Assembly (NCBI RefSeq): GCF_042685085.1
Contig: NZ_JBHUMM010000043.1
Coordinates: 372,001-436,000, forward strand
Direction of reading: 5' to 3'
DNA: 64,000 bases
Origin: Marinicrinis sediminis
GTDB lineage: Bacteria; Bacillota; Bacilli; Paenibacillales; KCTC-33676
The position numbers and the translations under genes were made by a program. Under the pieces are notes generated by a model that worked only from the letters and a program-made list of their open reading frames with translations, did not search any database and was not told where the DNA came from. How positions within the stretch are numbered: the first letter of the stretch is position 1; the number at the start of each line of letters is the position of its first letter. Below, in pieces: positions 24,889 through 34,028 of this stretch.

Positions 24889-26874
24889 ATGGGCATCATT
24901 CGAATTTTGGACGATCATATTGCCAACCAGATCGCGGCAGGGGAAGTGGTGGAGCGACCTGCCTCTGTGGTGAAGGAATTGGTGGAAAACGCGATCGATG
25001 CCCAGAGCCGCAAGATCGAGGTGTCGATTGAAGAGGGGGGACTCGAATATATTCGAGTCAAGGACAACGGAACAGGCATGGATGCGGATGATTGCGAGAA
25101 AGCTTTTCAGCGGCATGCCACTAGCAAAATTGTGCATGGTCGGGATTTGTTTCAGATCCGAACACTTGGATTTCGTGGAGAAGCGCTGCCGAGTATTGCA
25201 GCGGTATCCAAGCTGGAACTGGTGACTTCTGACAACAAGGAGGGCCTGGGCCGCAAGTTGGTCATGGAGGGCGGCAAGTTACTCTCGGCAGAAGATACAC
25301 GTGCAGGTCAAGGAACAGACATGAAGATCAGAGGTCTGTTCTTCAATACGCCGGCTCGGTTGAAATATATGAAGACGGTGCAGACAGAGCTGGGTCATGT
25401 AACGGATTATATGTATCGCTTGGCCCTCGCCAAGCCGGATATCTCTTTTGTGTTGCAGCATAATGGAAAAACACTGCTGCAAACGCAGGGAAACGGGGAT
25501 TTGCTGCAAGTGATTGCCTCGATCTACGGACCTTCTGCAGCCAGGCAGATGCTGAAACTGGAAGGGGATCATCCGGATTACGTGCTGTCGGGCTATACCG
25601 CCGTGCCGGAATTCACGCGGGCAAGCCGATCAGCCTTGACTACGATTATCAACGGGCGCTATATCCGCAGTTTCAGTCTCATGCAAGCGATTATGCGTGC
25701 GTATCATACGCTTCTGCCTGTTCACCGGTATCCGTTGTCGGTTCTTCACGTTCATATGGACCCATCCCTGATTGATGTCAATGTGCATCCTGCCAAGCTG
25801 GAAGTCCGATTCAGCAAGGAACAGGAGCTACTGCGCTTTGTGGAGGAACAGGTCAAGGGCATGCTGCAGGAGCAGGTACTGATTCCAAAACCGATGAAAT
25901 CGGGTTCTGTCACGACCTATATGCAAAACCAGATTGATTTTGTGCCAGCCCCGGCTCCGCGTGTAGAAGAAGCCGGACCGAAGTCAGAAGAAGACACGGA
26001 TGCCAAATCAATCGATTCCTTTATTGCTGGCGACGAATTCACAGGGGATGAACGACGAGGGCAGCCAGAAGAAGGGGAAGAGACGCCATCGCGTACCAAA
26101 ATGGCATCTCGGCTTCCGACTTCCAGTACGCAGACGAGCGGGCAATCCGGCTCTTCGTATGGACAACAACGGCGGAAAGATGAAGGTACGGTAAACCCGG
26201 AAGCGGTGAAGAAATGGCTGGATTCTTCTTCTGATTCTTCTACTCCTTCTGCTTCTACCGACGCATCGTCCACTTCATCCGCCTTGCCCAAGTTTTCAAA
26301 GCTGTATCCAATCGGACAGGTGAAAGGAACCTATATCCTCGCTCAAAATGAGGAAGGGCTGTATATCATAGATCAGCATGCCGCACATGAGCGAATTCAT
26401 TATGAATATTATGTGGAACGGTTTGCTTCCCCGCCATCGGGCAGTCAGGAACTGCTGCTGCCGATTACGCTGGAGTTGACAGCGCTGGAAGCGGATGTCG
26501 TAGAGCGGCACCTAGCTGAACTGGAACAGATTGGTGTCTATCTGGAATCGTTCGGAAAGCAAACCTACAAAGTCACGGCTTATCCTCACTGGCTTCCGGA
26601 TGGTGAGCAAAAGGAATGGATTGAGGAAATGATACAGTGGGTCATTGACCAGGATCGAAAGCTGGATATTGGCAAGCTGAGAGAAAAAGCGGCCATTATG
26701 TGTTCTTGCAAGGCCTCGATCAAGGCGAATCAAAAGCAGACGTATGCGGAAATGGATGTGCTTCTGGAGCGGTTACGTGCCTGCCGGACGCCTTATACCT
26801 GTCCGCATGGACGACCGATTATGGTCAGCTTCTCCAATTATGATCTGGAAAAAATGTTTAAAAGAGTGATGTAA
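24889..26874 (+). CDS. mutL: DNA mismatch repair endonuclease MutL
   Basis: A 661-residue MutL. The N-terminal GHKL ATPase shows VVKELVENAIDA, DNGTGMD and GFRGEALPSIAAV. A low-complexity Ser/Thr/Glu linker spans about 360-480. The C-terminal domain has DQHAAHERIHYE, the metal-binding motif of nicking MutL proteins, and CPHGRPIM near the end, so it should cut the nascent strand itself, consistent with a MutH-less Gram-positive. I start at 24889 (MGIIRILDD), because AAGGGAG lies upstream; the frame stays open back into mutS. mutS and mutL form an operon. Confidence 0.96.
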   Translation: MGIIRILDDHIANQIAAGEVVERPASVVKELVENAIDAQSRKIEVSIEEGGLEYIRVKDNGTGMDADDCEKAFQRHATSKIVHGRDLFQIRTLGFRGEALPSIAAVSKLELVTSDNKEGLGRKLVMEGGKLLSAEDTRAGQGTDMKIRGLFFNTPARLKYMKTVQTELGHVTDYMYRLALAKPDISFVLQHNGKTLLQTQGNGDLLQVIASIYGPSAARQMLKLEGDHPDYVLSGYTAVPEFTRASRSALTTIINGRYIRSFSLMQAIMRAYHTLLPVHRYPLSVLHVHMDPSLIDVNVHPAKLEVRFSKEQELLRFVEEQVKGMLQEQVLIPKPMKSGSVTTYMQNQIDFVPAPAPRVEEAGPKSEEDTDAKSIDSFIAGDEFTGDERRGQPEEGEETPSRTKMASRLPTSSTQTSGQSGSSYGQQRRKDEGTVNPEAVKKWLDSSSDSSTPSASTDASSTSSALPKFSKLYPIGQVKGTYILAQNEEGLYIIDQHAAHERIHYEYYVERFASPPSGSQELLLPITLELTALEADVVERHLAELEQIGVYLESFGKQTYKVTAYPHWLPDGEQKEWIEEMIQWVIDQDRKLDIGKLREKAAIMCSCKASIKANQKQTYAEMDVLLERLRACRTPYTCPHGRPIMVSFSNYDLEKMFKRVM

Positions 26875-26902
26875 TGTTTAGAATGGGCGATGTGATGATC
26901 AA

Positions 26903-27676
26903 ATGATGGTAACGACAAGTGAACAACCGACAGCTGGGCAGGTGGAACGGGCAAAACATTTGGCCGACAAGCTCAAGCTGACTTATGCACATCGTGGCAA
27001 AATTACGTTGAAGCAATTGAGTGAAAAATGGCAGTGTGACCGGTTTGTACGAGTGGACAGGGAAGGGTATCAGCTCGTTGGGCCCCGACAAGCGCCCTTT
27101 TATTTTCATCCCAGTATGGCTTATATACGGGTGCAGCGCATGATGCAGGGCGATTGGAGTGATGGCCTTTGCCGCGCTTCCGAGGCAGAGACAGGTGACC
27201 ATGTGCTGGACTGTACGATGGGACTGGCATCAGACAGCATTGTGTTTTCCTACCTGACGGGTCAGCAAGGGCGTGTGACTGCCCTGGAGGCGGAGCCGGT
27301 TATCCATGCCATTGTCCAGGAAGGTCTGGCTCGGTATACGACCGAAGAGGCCGACATCAATGACGCCATGAGGCGCATTGTCTGCGTGCAGCAGGATCAT
27401 CAGTCCTATTTGCAGGCTCAACCGGACAACAGCCAGGACATCGTTTATTTTGATCCCATGTTTCGTAAAACGGATGTTGCATCAGCATCCATGTCGCCAC
27501 TAAGGGATATTGCCGACCATCGGCCTTTGAGTCTGGCGGTCGTGGAGGAAGCACAGCGTGTGGCAAGAAAGTGTGTCGTCATGAAGGAATCGAGATACAG
27601 CAAGGAGTTTGAACGGCTGGGATTTCACCGCATCATTCCTTCGGGAAAAACCGCATATGGAGTGATACGATTATGA
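26903..27676 (+). CDS. Class I SAM methyltransferase, RsmJ/YpiP-like
   Basis: A 257-residue methyltransferase. The SAM-binding region is GDHVLDCTMGLASDSIVFSYL near 97, followed by GRVTALEAEPVIH (acidic residue at the end of strand 2) and VYFDPMFR near 190, a DPMF motif as in RsmJ, which methylates guanine 1516 of 16S rRNA in E. coli. The bacilli members (YpiP) are less well characterised, so the exact target is uncertain. The TGA overlaps the miaA ATG by four bases, indicating translational coupling with a tRNA-modification gene. The start has a poor binding site; ATG at 26906 is equally possible. Confidence 0.78.
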   Translation: MMVTTSEQPTAGQVERAKHLADKLKLTYAHRGKITLKQLSEKWQCDRFVRVDREGYQLVGPRQAPFYFHPSMAYIRVQRMMQGDWSDGLCRASEAETGDHVLDCTMGLASDSIVFSYLTGQQGRVTALEAEPVIHAIVQEGLARYTTEEADINDAMRRIVCVQQDHQSYLQAQPDNSQDIVYFDPMFRKTDVASASMSPLRDIADHRPLSLAVVEEAQRVARKCVVMKESRYSKEFERLGFHRIIPSGKTAYGVIRL

Positions 27677-28650
27677 ATACAGTCAGGACAATACAACCAT
27701 CCAAACCGAAGCTTGTCGTGCTGCTGGGGCCCACTGCGGCAGGGAAGACGAATCTGAGTCTGTCTCTGGCAGAGAAGTTGAACGGCGAGATCATTTCAGG
27801 CGATTCCATGCAGGTGTATCGCGGCATGGACATCGGCACCGCCAAAGCGTCCGAAGAGGAACGTTCGCGTGTTCCACACCACCTGATCGATATTCGCAAT
27901 CCGGATGAGGGGTATTCTGTCTCTGAATTTCAGCAGATGGCCAAGGCGCATATTGCCGATATTCAACAGCGAGGCAAGCTTCCTTTTATTGTTGGGGGAA
28001 CCGGGCTCTATATCGAATCCGTCTGCTATGAATTTGAATTCAGCGAAGTCGATTCTGATCCCGCCTTTCGAGCACGCATGCAAGAGCTGGCGGACCTTGA
28101 AGGACCTGAAGCGCTGCACCAGCAGCTGGAGCGCGTTGATCCGGAGCGTGCGCGCGGCATTCATGCGAATGATACGCGACGTGTCATTCGGGCGCTGGAA
28201 ATTCAGCATGTGAGCGGAAAAACCGCAACGGAATATTTGCAAGGTCAGAAAAAAGTCTCACCCTACGATCTATGTATCATTGGGTTGACAATGAATAGAC
28301 AAAAGTTGTATCAGCGCATTGAGTGGCGAATTGATCAGATGCTGGAAGAGGGGCTATTGGAAGAGGTTCGGCAGCTGATTGCACAGGGATATGATCATCC
28401 GATGGTATCGATGCAGGCTCTGGGCTACAAAGAGATGATGGCATACCTGAAGGGCGGACTATCCTATGAGCAGGCAGTTGAGCTGTTGAAAAGAGACACA
28501 AGACGCTTTGCAAAGCGTCAATTATCCTGGTTCAGACGTATGAAGGACGTCATTTGGCATGATGTGACGGAAGGAAATTTTGAGGAGCATTTACATGAGA
28601 TTCATGCTATAATAGCAGGAAAGCTGCGTCTGCATGCTGAATATACATAG
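27673..28650 (+). CDS. miaA: tRNA dimethylallyltransferase MiaA
   Basis: A 325-residue enzyme that adds an isopentenyl group to A37 of tRNAs reading UNN codons. The P-loop GPTAAGKTNLSLSLA lies at about 16-30, DSMQVYRGMDIGTAK at 39-53 contains the tRNA-binding residues, and GGTGLYIES and NDTRRVIRALE are further family blocks. RRFAKRQLSWFRRMKDVIWHD near the C-terminus is the tRNA anticodon-binding region. Its ATG overlaps the upstream stop, and hfq follows 76 bases later, the same order as in many bacteria (mutL–miaA–hfq). Confidence 0.97.
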   Translation: MNTVRTIQPSKPKLVVLLGPTAAGKTNLSLSLAEKLNGEIISGDSMQVYRGMDIGTAKASEEERSRVPHHLIDIRNPDEGYSVSEFQQMAKAHIADIQQRGKLPFIVGGTGLYIESVCYEFEFSEVDSDPAFRARMQELADLEGPEALHQQLERVDPERARGIHANDTRRVIRALEIQHVSGKTATEYLQGQKKVSPYDLCIIGLTMNRQKLYQRIEWRIDQMLEEGLLEEVRQLIAQGYDHPMVSMQALGYKEMMAYLKGGLSYEQAVELLKRDTRRFAKRQLSWFRRMKDVIWHDVTEGNFEEHLHEIHAIIAGKLRLHAEYT

Positions 28651-28726
28651 CAATATGTTTATTCGTCCGGTACAATAGACCATGGATAAAGTAGAAGATG
28701 ATCAACTAAATAGGGGGTTCATGATA

Positions 28727-28969
28727 ATGAACAAAACCATTAACATTCAAGATACGTTTCTCAATCAATTGCGGAAGGAAGGCATTCCGGTTACCGTATA
28801 TTTAACCAACGGCTTCCAGATCCGGGGACAGATCCGGGCCTTTGATAACTTCACCATCATTATCGACAGTGAAGGAAAACAGCAAATGGTTTACAAGCAT
28901 GCCATTTCGACTTTTACCCCTCAGCGAAATGTATCGCTTATGTCCTCTGAAGCATCGGCCAGTGAATAA
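28727..28969 (+). CDS. hfq: RNA chaperone Hfq
   Basis: An 80-residue Hfq. The Sm1 motif (QDTFLNQLRKEGIPVTVYL, then GFQIRGQIRAFDNFTIII) and Sm2 motif (MVYKHAISTFTP, with the YKHA signature) are complete. Hfq hexamers bind A/U-rich RNA; in Firmicutes the effect on small RNAs is modest. ATG codons at 28721 and 28727 both follow TAGGGGG; I chose 28727, giving MNKTINIQ as in relatives. A strong terminator follows. Confidence 0.96.
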   Translation: MNKTINIQDTFLNQLRKEGIPVTVYLTNGFQIRGQIRAFDNFTIIIDSEGKQQMVYKHAISTFTPQRNVSLMSSEASASE

Positions 28970-29047
28970 TTCGCCCGACAATCAAAGAATGCGCTGAATG
29001 TAACTTTTTGCGATGATTATCGTCTATTTCAGTGTAGAAGAATTCAA

Positions 29048-29072
29048 AACAACCCAACTGGGTTGTTTTTTC
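29048..29072 (+). terminator. Intrinsic terminator of hfq
   Basis: AACAACCC and GGGTTGTT form an 8-9 bp stem with a small loop, followed by TTTTTT at 29066-29071. Confidence 0.9.
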
Positions 29073-29140
29073 TGTAGAAAGGCATTATAGACAATCCGTT
29101 TCGTCCTTGATGCTGTTGATTGAACGAAGCGGAGATAAAA

Positions 29141-31720
29141 ATGGAGTGGATCAAAATGGGTCTGAAAAAGAAGAAGACAAAAAAAATCAAGAAAAAAAGA
29201 ACGCTTGGACAGTGGCTGTTTCTGTTGTTCATGACCGCAGCGGCTGCCGTGGGGCTTGCCATTATCGGGTATCTCCTGATCATTTTACAGGGTGAAAAAC
29301 TGCTGAAGGAAAACATCGACCAGATGAAGATGCCGGAAGCGACCATTATTTATGATCGAGACGGAAATGAAATCAGCCGTATGTTTGAAGAGAACCGGGA
29401 ACTGGTTTCCTTGCAGGATATGCCTCCGATGCTGGTGGATGCATTTATCGCAACGGAAGACAAGCGCTTTTATGAACATACAGGGGTGGATTTCTTCGCC
29501 ATTGGTCGTGCGGTATTCAAAGATATCGTGGAAGGGGGGCTGGTGGAAGGTGGCAGTACCATTACGCAGCAATTGGCCAAAAACCTTTTCCTGTCCCACG
29601 ACAAGACGTTTCTGAGAAAGGCCACAGAGGTTTCCATTGCAACGGCACTGGAGAACAATTATACAAAGTCGGAAATATTAGAGATGTACCTGAACCGGAT
29701 TTATCTGGGCGGCGGCGTGTATGGTGTCAAAGCAGCGGCCTCTCATTACTTTGACAAAGAGCTCGATGAACTGGAGCTATGGGAAATGGCAACCCTTGCC
29801 GGCTTGCCGAAGGCGCCCTCCGCGATCAATCCGATTGCCGATCCGGAACGCTCCAAGGAACGCAGAGCAGTGGTCCTGCGTCTGATGACCGACCAGGGGC
29901 TGATTACGGAAGAACAGCGTGCACAAGCAGCCGAGGTGGATTATACGATTCCGAAGCAGAGTGAAGAGCGTCATTATACGAGCTATGTGGATTATGTGAT
30001 CAAGGAAGCCAAGGCTGTGACGGGCTTGACCGAGGAGCAGCTCTATATGAATGGCTACAAGATTACCACTGCTATAAACAAGGACGCGCAATTGGCAATG
30101 GAGGAAGTCTTCTCAGATCCGTCTTATTTCCCGGCTGACGGAGCCAAGCAGATTGCCCAGGGCGCCATGGTGATCATGGATCATCGAGATGGCAGCATTG
30201 TGGCCATGGTAGGCGGCAGAGACTATGCACAGCGCGGTCTGAACCGGGCACTGGTGGAAAGACAGCCAGGTTCAGCATTCAAGCCGGTTGCGGTTTATGC
30301 CCCTGCACTTGAAAGCGGGGATTATGACCCTTATTCTCGCTTGAAAGACGATCGAATGAGTTTCGGCAAGTACGAACCTCGCAATTACGATAATCGCTAT
30401 GCCGGAGAAGTGACGATGGAAGAAGCGATTCGCGTATCGAAGAATGTGCCGGCGGTATGGTTGCTGAATGAGATTGGCATCGATACAGGGATTGAGTTTG
30501 CAAGTGAACTGGGCATGGACCTGGAGAAGGATGATCGGAATCTGGCGGTGGCGCTTGGTGGACTGACACGCGGGGTTAGTCCGCTGGAAATGGCGCAGGC
30601 TTACAGCGCATTCGCCCAGCAGGGCAGCTACCAGGACGGATATGCGATCGTGAAGATTGAAGACACCAACGGCAAGTTGATCTATGAGCATCAATCAGAC
30701 CGTGAGCAAGTCATGGCGGCGGAGCATGCGTATCAAATGACAGAAATGCTCCAGCAGGTGGTGCAGAGCGGAACAGGTAAATCAGCTCGCATGAATCGCC
30801 CGGTTGCCGGTAAGACCGGATCTACCCAGATCAACCTGGAAGGGGTATCTGAGAAAGCCAATCGCGATTTGTGGTTTGTTGGATATACACCGGAATGGAC
30901 GGCGTCCGTATGGGTAGGCTTCGACATCACGAACCAGGATCATTATATCCTGGAAGGCAGTTCTCTCTCTGCTGCGATATTCTCTGCGGTCATGAGCAAG
31001 GCGATGGAAGGGATGCCGGTACAGGAATTCGAGATGCCGGCAGGTATGGAAACGGAGCCAGAACCAGAACTCGTTCCGCCTTCTTCGGTATCGGATTTGA
31101 GCGCTCGTTACGATGAATCCACCCAGTCTGTTCAATTAAGCTGGAATGGTGAGGAAGGCAACACGTTTATGGTCTATCGCGCAGCCGATGACAGTTCTGA
31201 ATTTGAGTTGTTGCTGGAGACAGCAAGTACGCAGGTAGAAGATTTCTCGTTAGGGGACGCTTCAAGTTATTCCTATTATATAGTGGCTTATAATGCCAAT
31301 ACAGAACTGGAGAGCGAACCATCCTCCGTCGTCAGGGTGGATCTGCCGGAACGTGATGAGAATGAGGATGAAGAGGAACGACGGGAAGATGAGGAAGATG
31401 GAGAAGAGGGTGAAGGAGAAGAAGAAGGAGATACGGAGGGTGAAAACGGAGAAGGTGAGTCAGGCAGCAACAATGAGGACAAGAAAGATAAGAAGAAGCG
31501 CAAGGATGAGAATGGTGGAAATGAGGACGGGGAGTCAGAAGGTGATGGTGGAGGGGCTGCCGGTGACGGGCAGCAGGACCCGCCATCTGATGGAAGCGGC
31601 AGCGGTAATCAGCCGAATGAAGACGGCGGAGCGGCAGACGGCAATCCGGTAGACCCGGATTATCCGGAACAACCGTTGCCAAATACGAACACACCTGAAA
31701 CGGACGTATTGAATCGATAG
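29141..31720 (+). CDS. Class A penicillin-binding protein (PBP1-like) with FnIII domain and acidic tail
   Basis: An 859-residue bifunctional peptidoglycan synthase. A lysine-rich cytosolic N-terminus precedes one transmembrane helix (about 20-50). The glycosyltransferase domain has ATEDKRFYEHTGVD, EGGSTITQQLAKNLFL and LNRIYLGGGVYG. The transpeptidase has GSAFKPV (active Ser, SxxK), SKN and AGKTGST (KTG). After it comes an FnIII-like domain (about 645-730: VSDLSARYDES to VVRVDLPE) as in B. subtilis PonA, then about 120 residues almost entirely Glu, Asp, Gly, Lys and Asn. The start at 29141 follows GCGGAGAT; a TTG at 29120 and an ATG at 29156 are alternatives. Confidence 0.93.
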   Translation: MEWIKMGLKKKKTKKIKKKRTLGQWLFLLFMTAAAAVGLAIIGYLLIILQGEKLLKENIDQMKMPEATIIYDRDGNEISRMFEENRELVSLQDMPPMLVDAFIATEDKRFYEHTGVDFFAIGRAVFKDIVEGGLVEGGSTITQQLAKNLFLSHDKTFLRKATEVSIATALENNYTKSEILEMYLNRIYLGGGVYGVKAAASHYFDKELDELELWEMATLAGLPKAPSAINPIADPERSKERRAVVLRLMTDQGLITEEQRAQAAEVDYTIPKQSEERHYTSYVDYVIKEAKAVTGLTEEQLYMNGYKITTAINKDAQLAMEEVFSDPSYFPADGAKQIAQGAMVIMDHRDGSIVAMVGGRDYAQRGLNRALVERQPGSAFKPVAVYAPALESGDYDPYSRLKDDRMSFGKYEPRNYDNRYAGEVTMEEAIRVSKNVPAVWLLNEIGIDTGIEFASELGMDLEKDDRNLAVALGGLTRGVSPLEMAQAYSAFAQQGSYQDGYAIVKIEDTNGKLIYEHQSDREQVMAAEHAYQMTEMLQQVVQSGTGKSARMNRPVAGKTGSTQINLEGVSEKANRDLWFVGYTPEWTASVWVGFDITNQDHYILEGSSLSAAIFSAVMSKAMEGMPVQEFEMPAGMETEPEPELVPPSSVSDLSARYDESTQSVQLSWNGEEGNTFMVYRAADDSSEFELLLETASTQVEDFSLGDASSYSYYIVAYNANTELESEPSSVVRVDLPERDENEDEEERREDEEDGEEGEGEEEGDTEGENGEGESGSNNEDKKDKKKRKDENGGNEDGESEGDGGGAAGDGQQDPPSDGSGSGNQPNEDGGAADGNPVDPDYPEQPLPNTNTPETDVLNR

Positions 31721-31784
31721 GCGACGATGAAGAAGACGGATCGTACAAAGCTGTGAAATAGGCGATGGAGGTGAGAGGCCGTTG

Positions 31785-32528
31785 ATGAGAAACATGACAG
31801 ATACTCAAACGTTGGAAAAGCAGCCAGTTGCAACGACCACCTCCACTCATGGCTGCCTGCTCATTCATGGATTTACTGGGGGTCCCTATGAGCTGGAGCC
31901 GCTGGCGAGCAGGCTGAGTGACCATCAGATTTCATGTGTACTGCCGACATTGAAAGGACACGAGGATCGCAGTTTGACCAATCTGCGATCCGCTTGTCAT
32001 GCGGACTGGCTAAGTGAGGTGGAGCAGGCTGCAAAGAATATGGCTCAGCGGTACGCGCAATTTGATCTCATCGGTTTTTCCATGGGCGGCCTGCTTGCCG
32101 CCTATGCGGCCAACCGGGCAAAGGTGAGAAGGCTGGTTCTGTTGAACCCGGCCTATTTGTATATGAGTCCCGGACGCTTTGCGAGATTTGTCTGGTCCAG
32201 CTTCTGGAAGCGTGACTTTACCCATTTCCAGAAGATGAAGCTGACTCCCTATTGTGCGGTGCAGGAATTCCGCAAAGTGGTGAAGCAAGCCAAACATGAG
32301 TTTGATCGGATCGAAGTACCAACCTTTGTTGCATCGTCAGCCCTGGATCCCATTGTGCATCCCATGAGCGGCTCAATTGTTTACCGCAGGCTAAAAGGGT
32401 TGAAGCACTTTCATTCGTACCCGAATTCGGGTCATCTGATATGCTGGGATCAGGACGCGGGACAACTGGCGGAAGATGTGCTGCAATTTCTGACTTGTCC
32501 GTCGGAGCAGTTGGTCATGCGCTCGTGA
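31785..32528 (+). CDS. Alpha/beta hydrolase (Est30-type carboxylesterase)
   Basis: A 247-residue serine hydrolase. LLIHGFTGGPYELEPLA gives the oxyanion-hole region, GFSMGGLLAAYAAN the nucleophile elbow with Ser near 95, SALDPIVH the catalytic Asp, and YPNSGHLICWD the catalytic His. This arrangement matches the thermostable carboxylesterases of bacilli and monoacylglycerol lipase-like enzymes. No signal peptide, so cytosolic. The ATG at 31785 follows GGAGGTGAG. The natural ester is unknown. Confidence 0.85.
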   Translation: MRNMTDTQTLEKQPVATTTSTHGCLLIHGFTGGPYELEPLASRLSDHQISCVLPTLKGHEDRSLTNLRSACHADWLSEVEQAAKNMAQRYAQFDLIGFSMGGLLAAYAANRAKVRRLVLLNPAYLYMSPGRFARFVWSSFWKRDFTHFQKMKLTPYCAVQEFRKVVKQAKHEFDRIEVPTFVASSALDPIVHPMSGSIVYRRLKGLKHFHSYPNSGHLICWDQDAGQLAEDVLQFLTCPSEQLVMRS

Positions 32529-32529
32529 A

Positions 32530-32609
32530 CCGGGAATTAAGGGGGAGTTAAGGATAGGAAAGGAGCGTAGTGGAGAATTAGGGAGAGGAAGACAGGGGGA
32601 AGGGCAAAA
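32530..32609. repeat. Purine-rich degenerate repeats
   Basis: The spacer between the hydrolase and the YdcF-like gene is composed of GGGAATTAAGGGGGAGTTAA-like units and further AGG-rich variants. It includes the ribosome binding site GGGGGAAGGG of the next gene. Confidence 0.35.
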
Positions 32610-33227
32610 GTGAAGAAAAAACGTCGTCGGGGAAACTGGTTGTGGAAAGGTTTGGCGTTCATCGTGGCTAGCGGAATTTTCTGGGTAGCCTATGTACAGT
32701 GGAATATTCATACGGTTCAGGATGCCAGACTAAGTGAGTCGGTGGATGTGGGAATTGTACTTGGCGCTGCGCTGCGTGGAGAAGAACCGTCTCCGGGGCT
32801 CAGGGAGCGGCTGGATCACGCCCTTGATTTGTATGAAGAGGGACGCTTCACGGCCTTTATTGTGAGCGGCGGGTATGACGTACCGACCTCTTCGTTGACA
32901 GAAGCGGAGGGTATGAAACGCTACCTGGTAGCCCAGGGTGTGCCGGACGAGGCAGTCATCCTCGAGAATGAGGCGACCAGCACCTATGAAAATCTCCGCT
33001 ATAGTCAGGATTTAATGAATGAGCATGGATATGAGACAGCAGTCATTATTACGCACAGCTATCATGGAGCAAGAGCGCAGGATATGGCAGCCTTTTTAGG
33101 CATAGAGCCTGCCATTGTTTCCACGACCCCTTCCAAGGTCATGAACATGAGCTGGCACAAGTTTAGAGAGACGCTTGCCTACACAAAATGGAGCTTGGAA
33201 AAGTGGAAAATGCTGTGGTTGGAATGA
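32610..33227 (+). CDS. YdcF/SanA-family (DUF218) membrane-anchored protein
   Basis: A 205-residue protein with a basic N-terminus, one transmembrane helix (about 8-28) and an extracytoplasmic DUF218 domain: VDVGIVLGAALRGEEPSPGLRERLDHAL, FIVSGGY, EAEGMKRYLVAQGV, and EATSTYENLRYSQ, which carries the conserved Glu-x-x-Ser/Thr-x-x-Asn. SanA-like members contribute to envelope integrity; the reaction is unknown. It starts at a GTG with a strong purine-rich binding site. It lies near the class A PBP gene, which fits a wall-related role. Confidence 0.85.
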   Translation: MKKKRRRGNWLWKGLAFIVASGIFWVAYVQWNIHTVQDARLSESVDVGIVLGAALRGEEPSPGLRERLDHALDLYEEGRFTAFIVSGGYDVPTSSLTEAEGMKRYLVAQGVPDEAVILENEATSTYENLRYSQDLMNEHGYETAVIITHSYHGARAQDMAAFLGIEPAIVSTTPSKVMNMSWHKFRETLAYTKWSLEKWKMLWLE

Positions 33228-33290
33228 ATGATGGGTGACTGATGGGATGAGAAAAAGGCGGATTTCGCAAGGAAAGGTTGTTGGCTCAAT

Positions 33291-33851
33291 ATGAGGGAAA
33301 AGGAATGTAATATTTTAGCGATCTCTGGGAGCTTGCGGCGCAGCTCTTCGAATAAAGCACTCATGAAGGCGGCGATTTTACTCGCGCCTATACATATGAA
33401 CTTTACCGTTTATGAGGAACTGAACTCCCTTCCTCATTTCAATCCTGATCTGGATGTGGAGGAAGGACCTATAGCCGTGCAGGACTTTAGAGGAAAGCTG
33501 CGGGCAGCGGATGGTTTGCTCATATGTACCCCGGAATATGGAAATGGTGTCCCCGGTGTATTGAAAAATGCGCTGGATTGGGTCGTATCTTCTGCTGAGC
33601 TGATGAACAAGCCCGCAGCGATCATTACGGCGTCCCCATCTCCGCGGGGCGGCGATAAAGCGATGGAATCCCTGCTGCTAACCTTGAATATGATCCACGC
33701 GGAAGTTTCAGAAGGAGCAACATTGATGATTCCGCATATTGGCCTGAAATTGAATGCACAGGGTGAGATCACAGATGAGGATACCAAACAAGCTGTACAG
33801 GCTCTATTGCGAAAATTGCATACCACCTGTGAAGAGAAGCAAGCATTATGA
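33291..33851 (+). CDS. NADPH-dependent FMN reductase family protein
   Basis: A 186-residue flavodoxin-fold protein. ILAISGSLRRSSSNKALM near the start is the FMN-phosphate loop and CTPEYGNGVPGVLKNALDWVV near 70-90 is the second flavin-binding block, both diagnostic for the NADPH-dependent FMN or azo/quinone reductase family (COG0431). It reduces FMN or quinone-like compounds using NAD(P)H. The ATG at 33291 has GGAAAGG upstream but at long spacing. Its stop is followed by the structured stretch preceding the ComB-family gene. Confidence 0.88.
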   Translation: MREKECNILAISGSLRRSSSNKALMKAAILLAPIHMNFTVYEELNSLPHFNPDLDVEEGPIAVQDFRGKLRAADGLLICTPEYGNGVPGVLKNALDWVVSSAELMNKPAAIITASPSPRGGDKAMESLLLTLNMIHAEVSEGATLMIPHIGLKLNAQGEITDEDTKQAVQALLRKLHTTCEEKQAL

Positions 33852-33898
33852 AGAATGATAGCCATTTCGAACGTTTGCAGCAGCAAACATCTTTTATT

Positions 33899-33996
33899 CT
33901 TGAAGCGTGTCCAGAGGCACGTATGATCCAGTTGGTGAAAGTCCAACCGACTTTGATGTGCGCTTTGGGGGTGAAAGCCCACGAGGACAAGTCAAG
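33899..33996 (+). ncRNA. Candidate structured RNA, group II intron 5'-end-like or riboswitch-like
   Basis: Pairings seen directly: CTTGA (33899-33903) with TCAAG (33992-33996); GTCC (33909-33912) with GGAC (33985-33988); GCAC (33917-33920) with GTGC (33958-33961); a hairpin GTTGG/CCAAC (33931-33935/33943-33947) with loop TGAAAGT; and GGG/CCC (33968-33970/33978-33980) with loop GTGAAAG. Two GGTGAAAG loops on a closed multibranch are unusual for a plain spacer. GGTGAAAGTCC hairpins occur in domain I of group II introns, whose 5' end is GTG-rich, and similar sequences occur in FMN and cobalamin riboswitches; none of these matches fully. It ends 30 bases before the ComB-family start. Confidence 0.45.
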
Positions 33997-34028
33997 CACA
34001 GACAATTGCTGAATGAGAGGGATGAACG

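Noticed and set aside
33899..33996. FMN riboswitch
   Set aside because: It shares GGTGAAAGTCC and an ACCGAC-like run, but the second half (the GCCGACAGT block and closing stem) is missing, and the downstream gene is not riboflavin-related.
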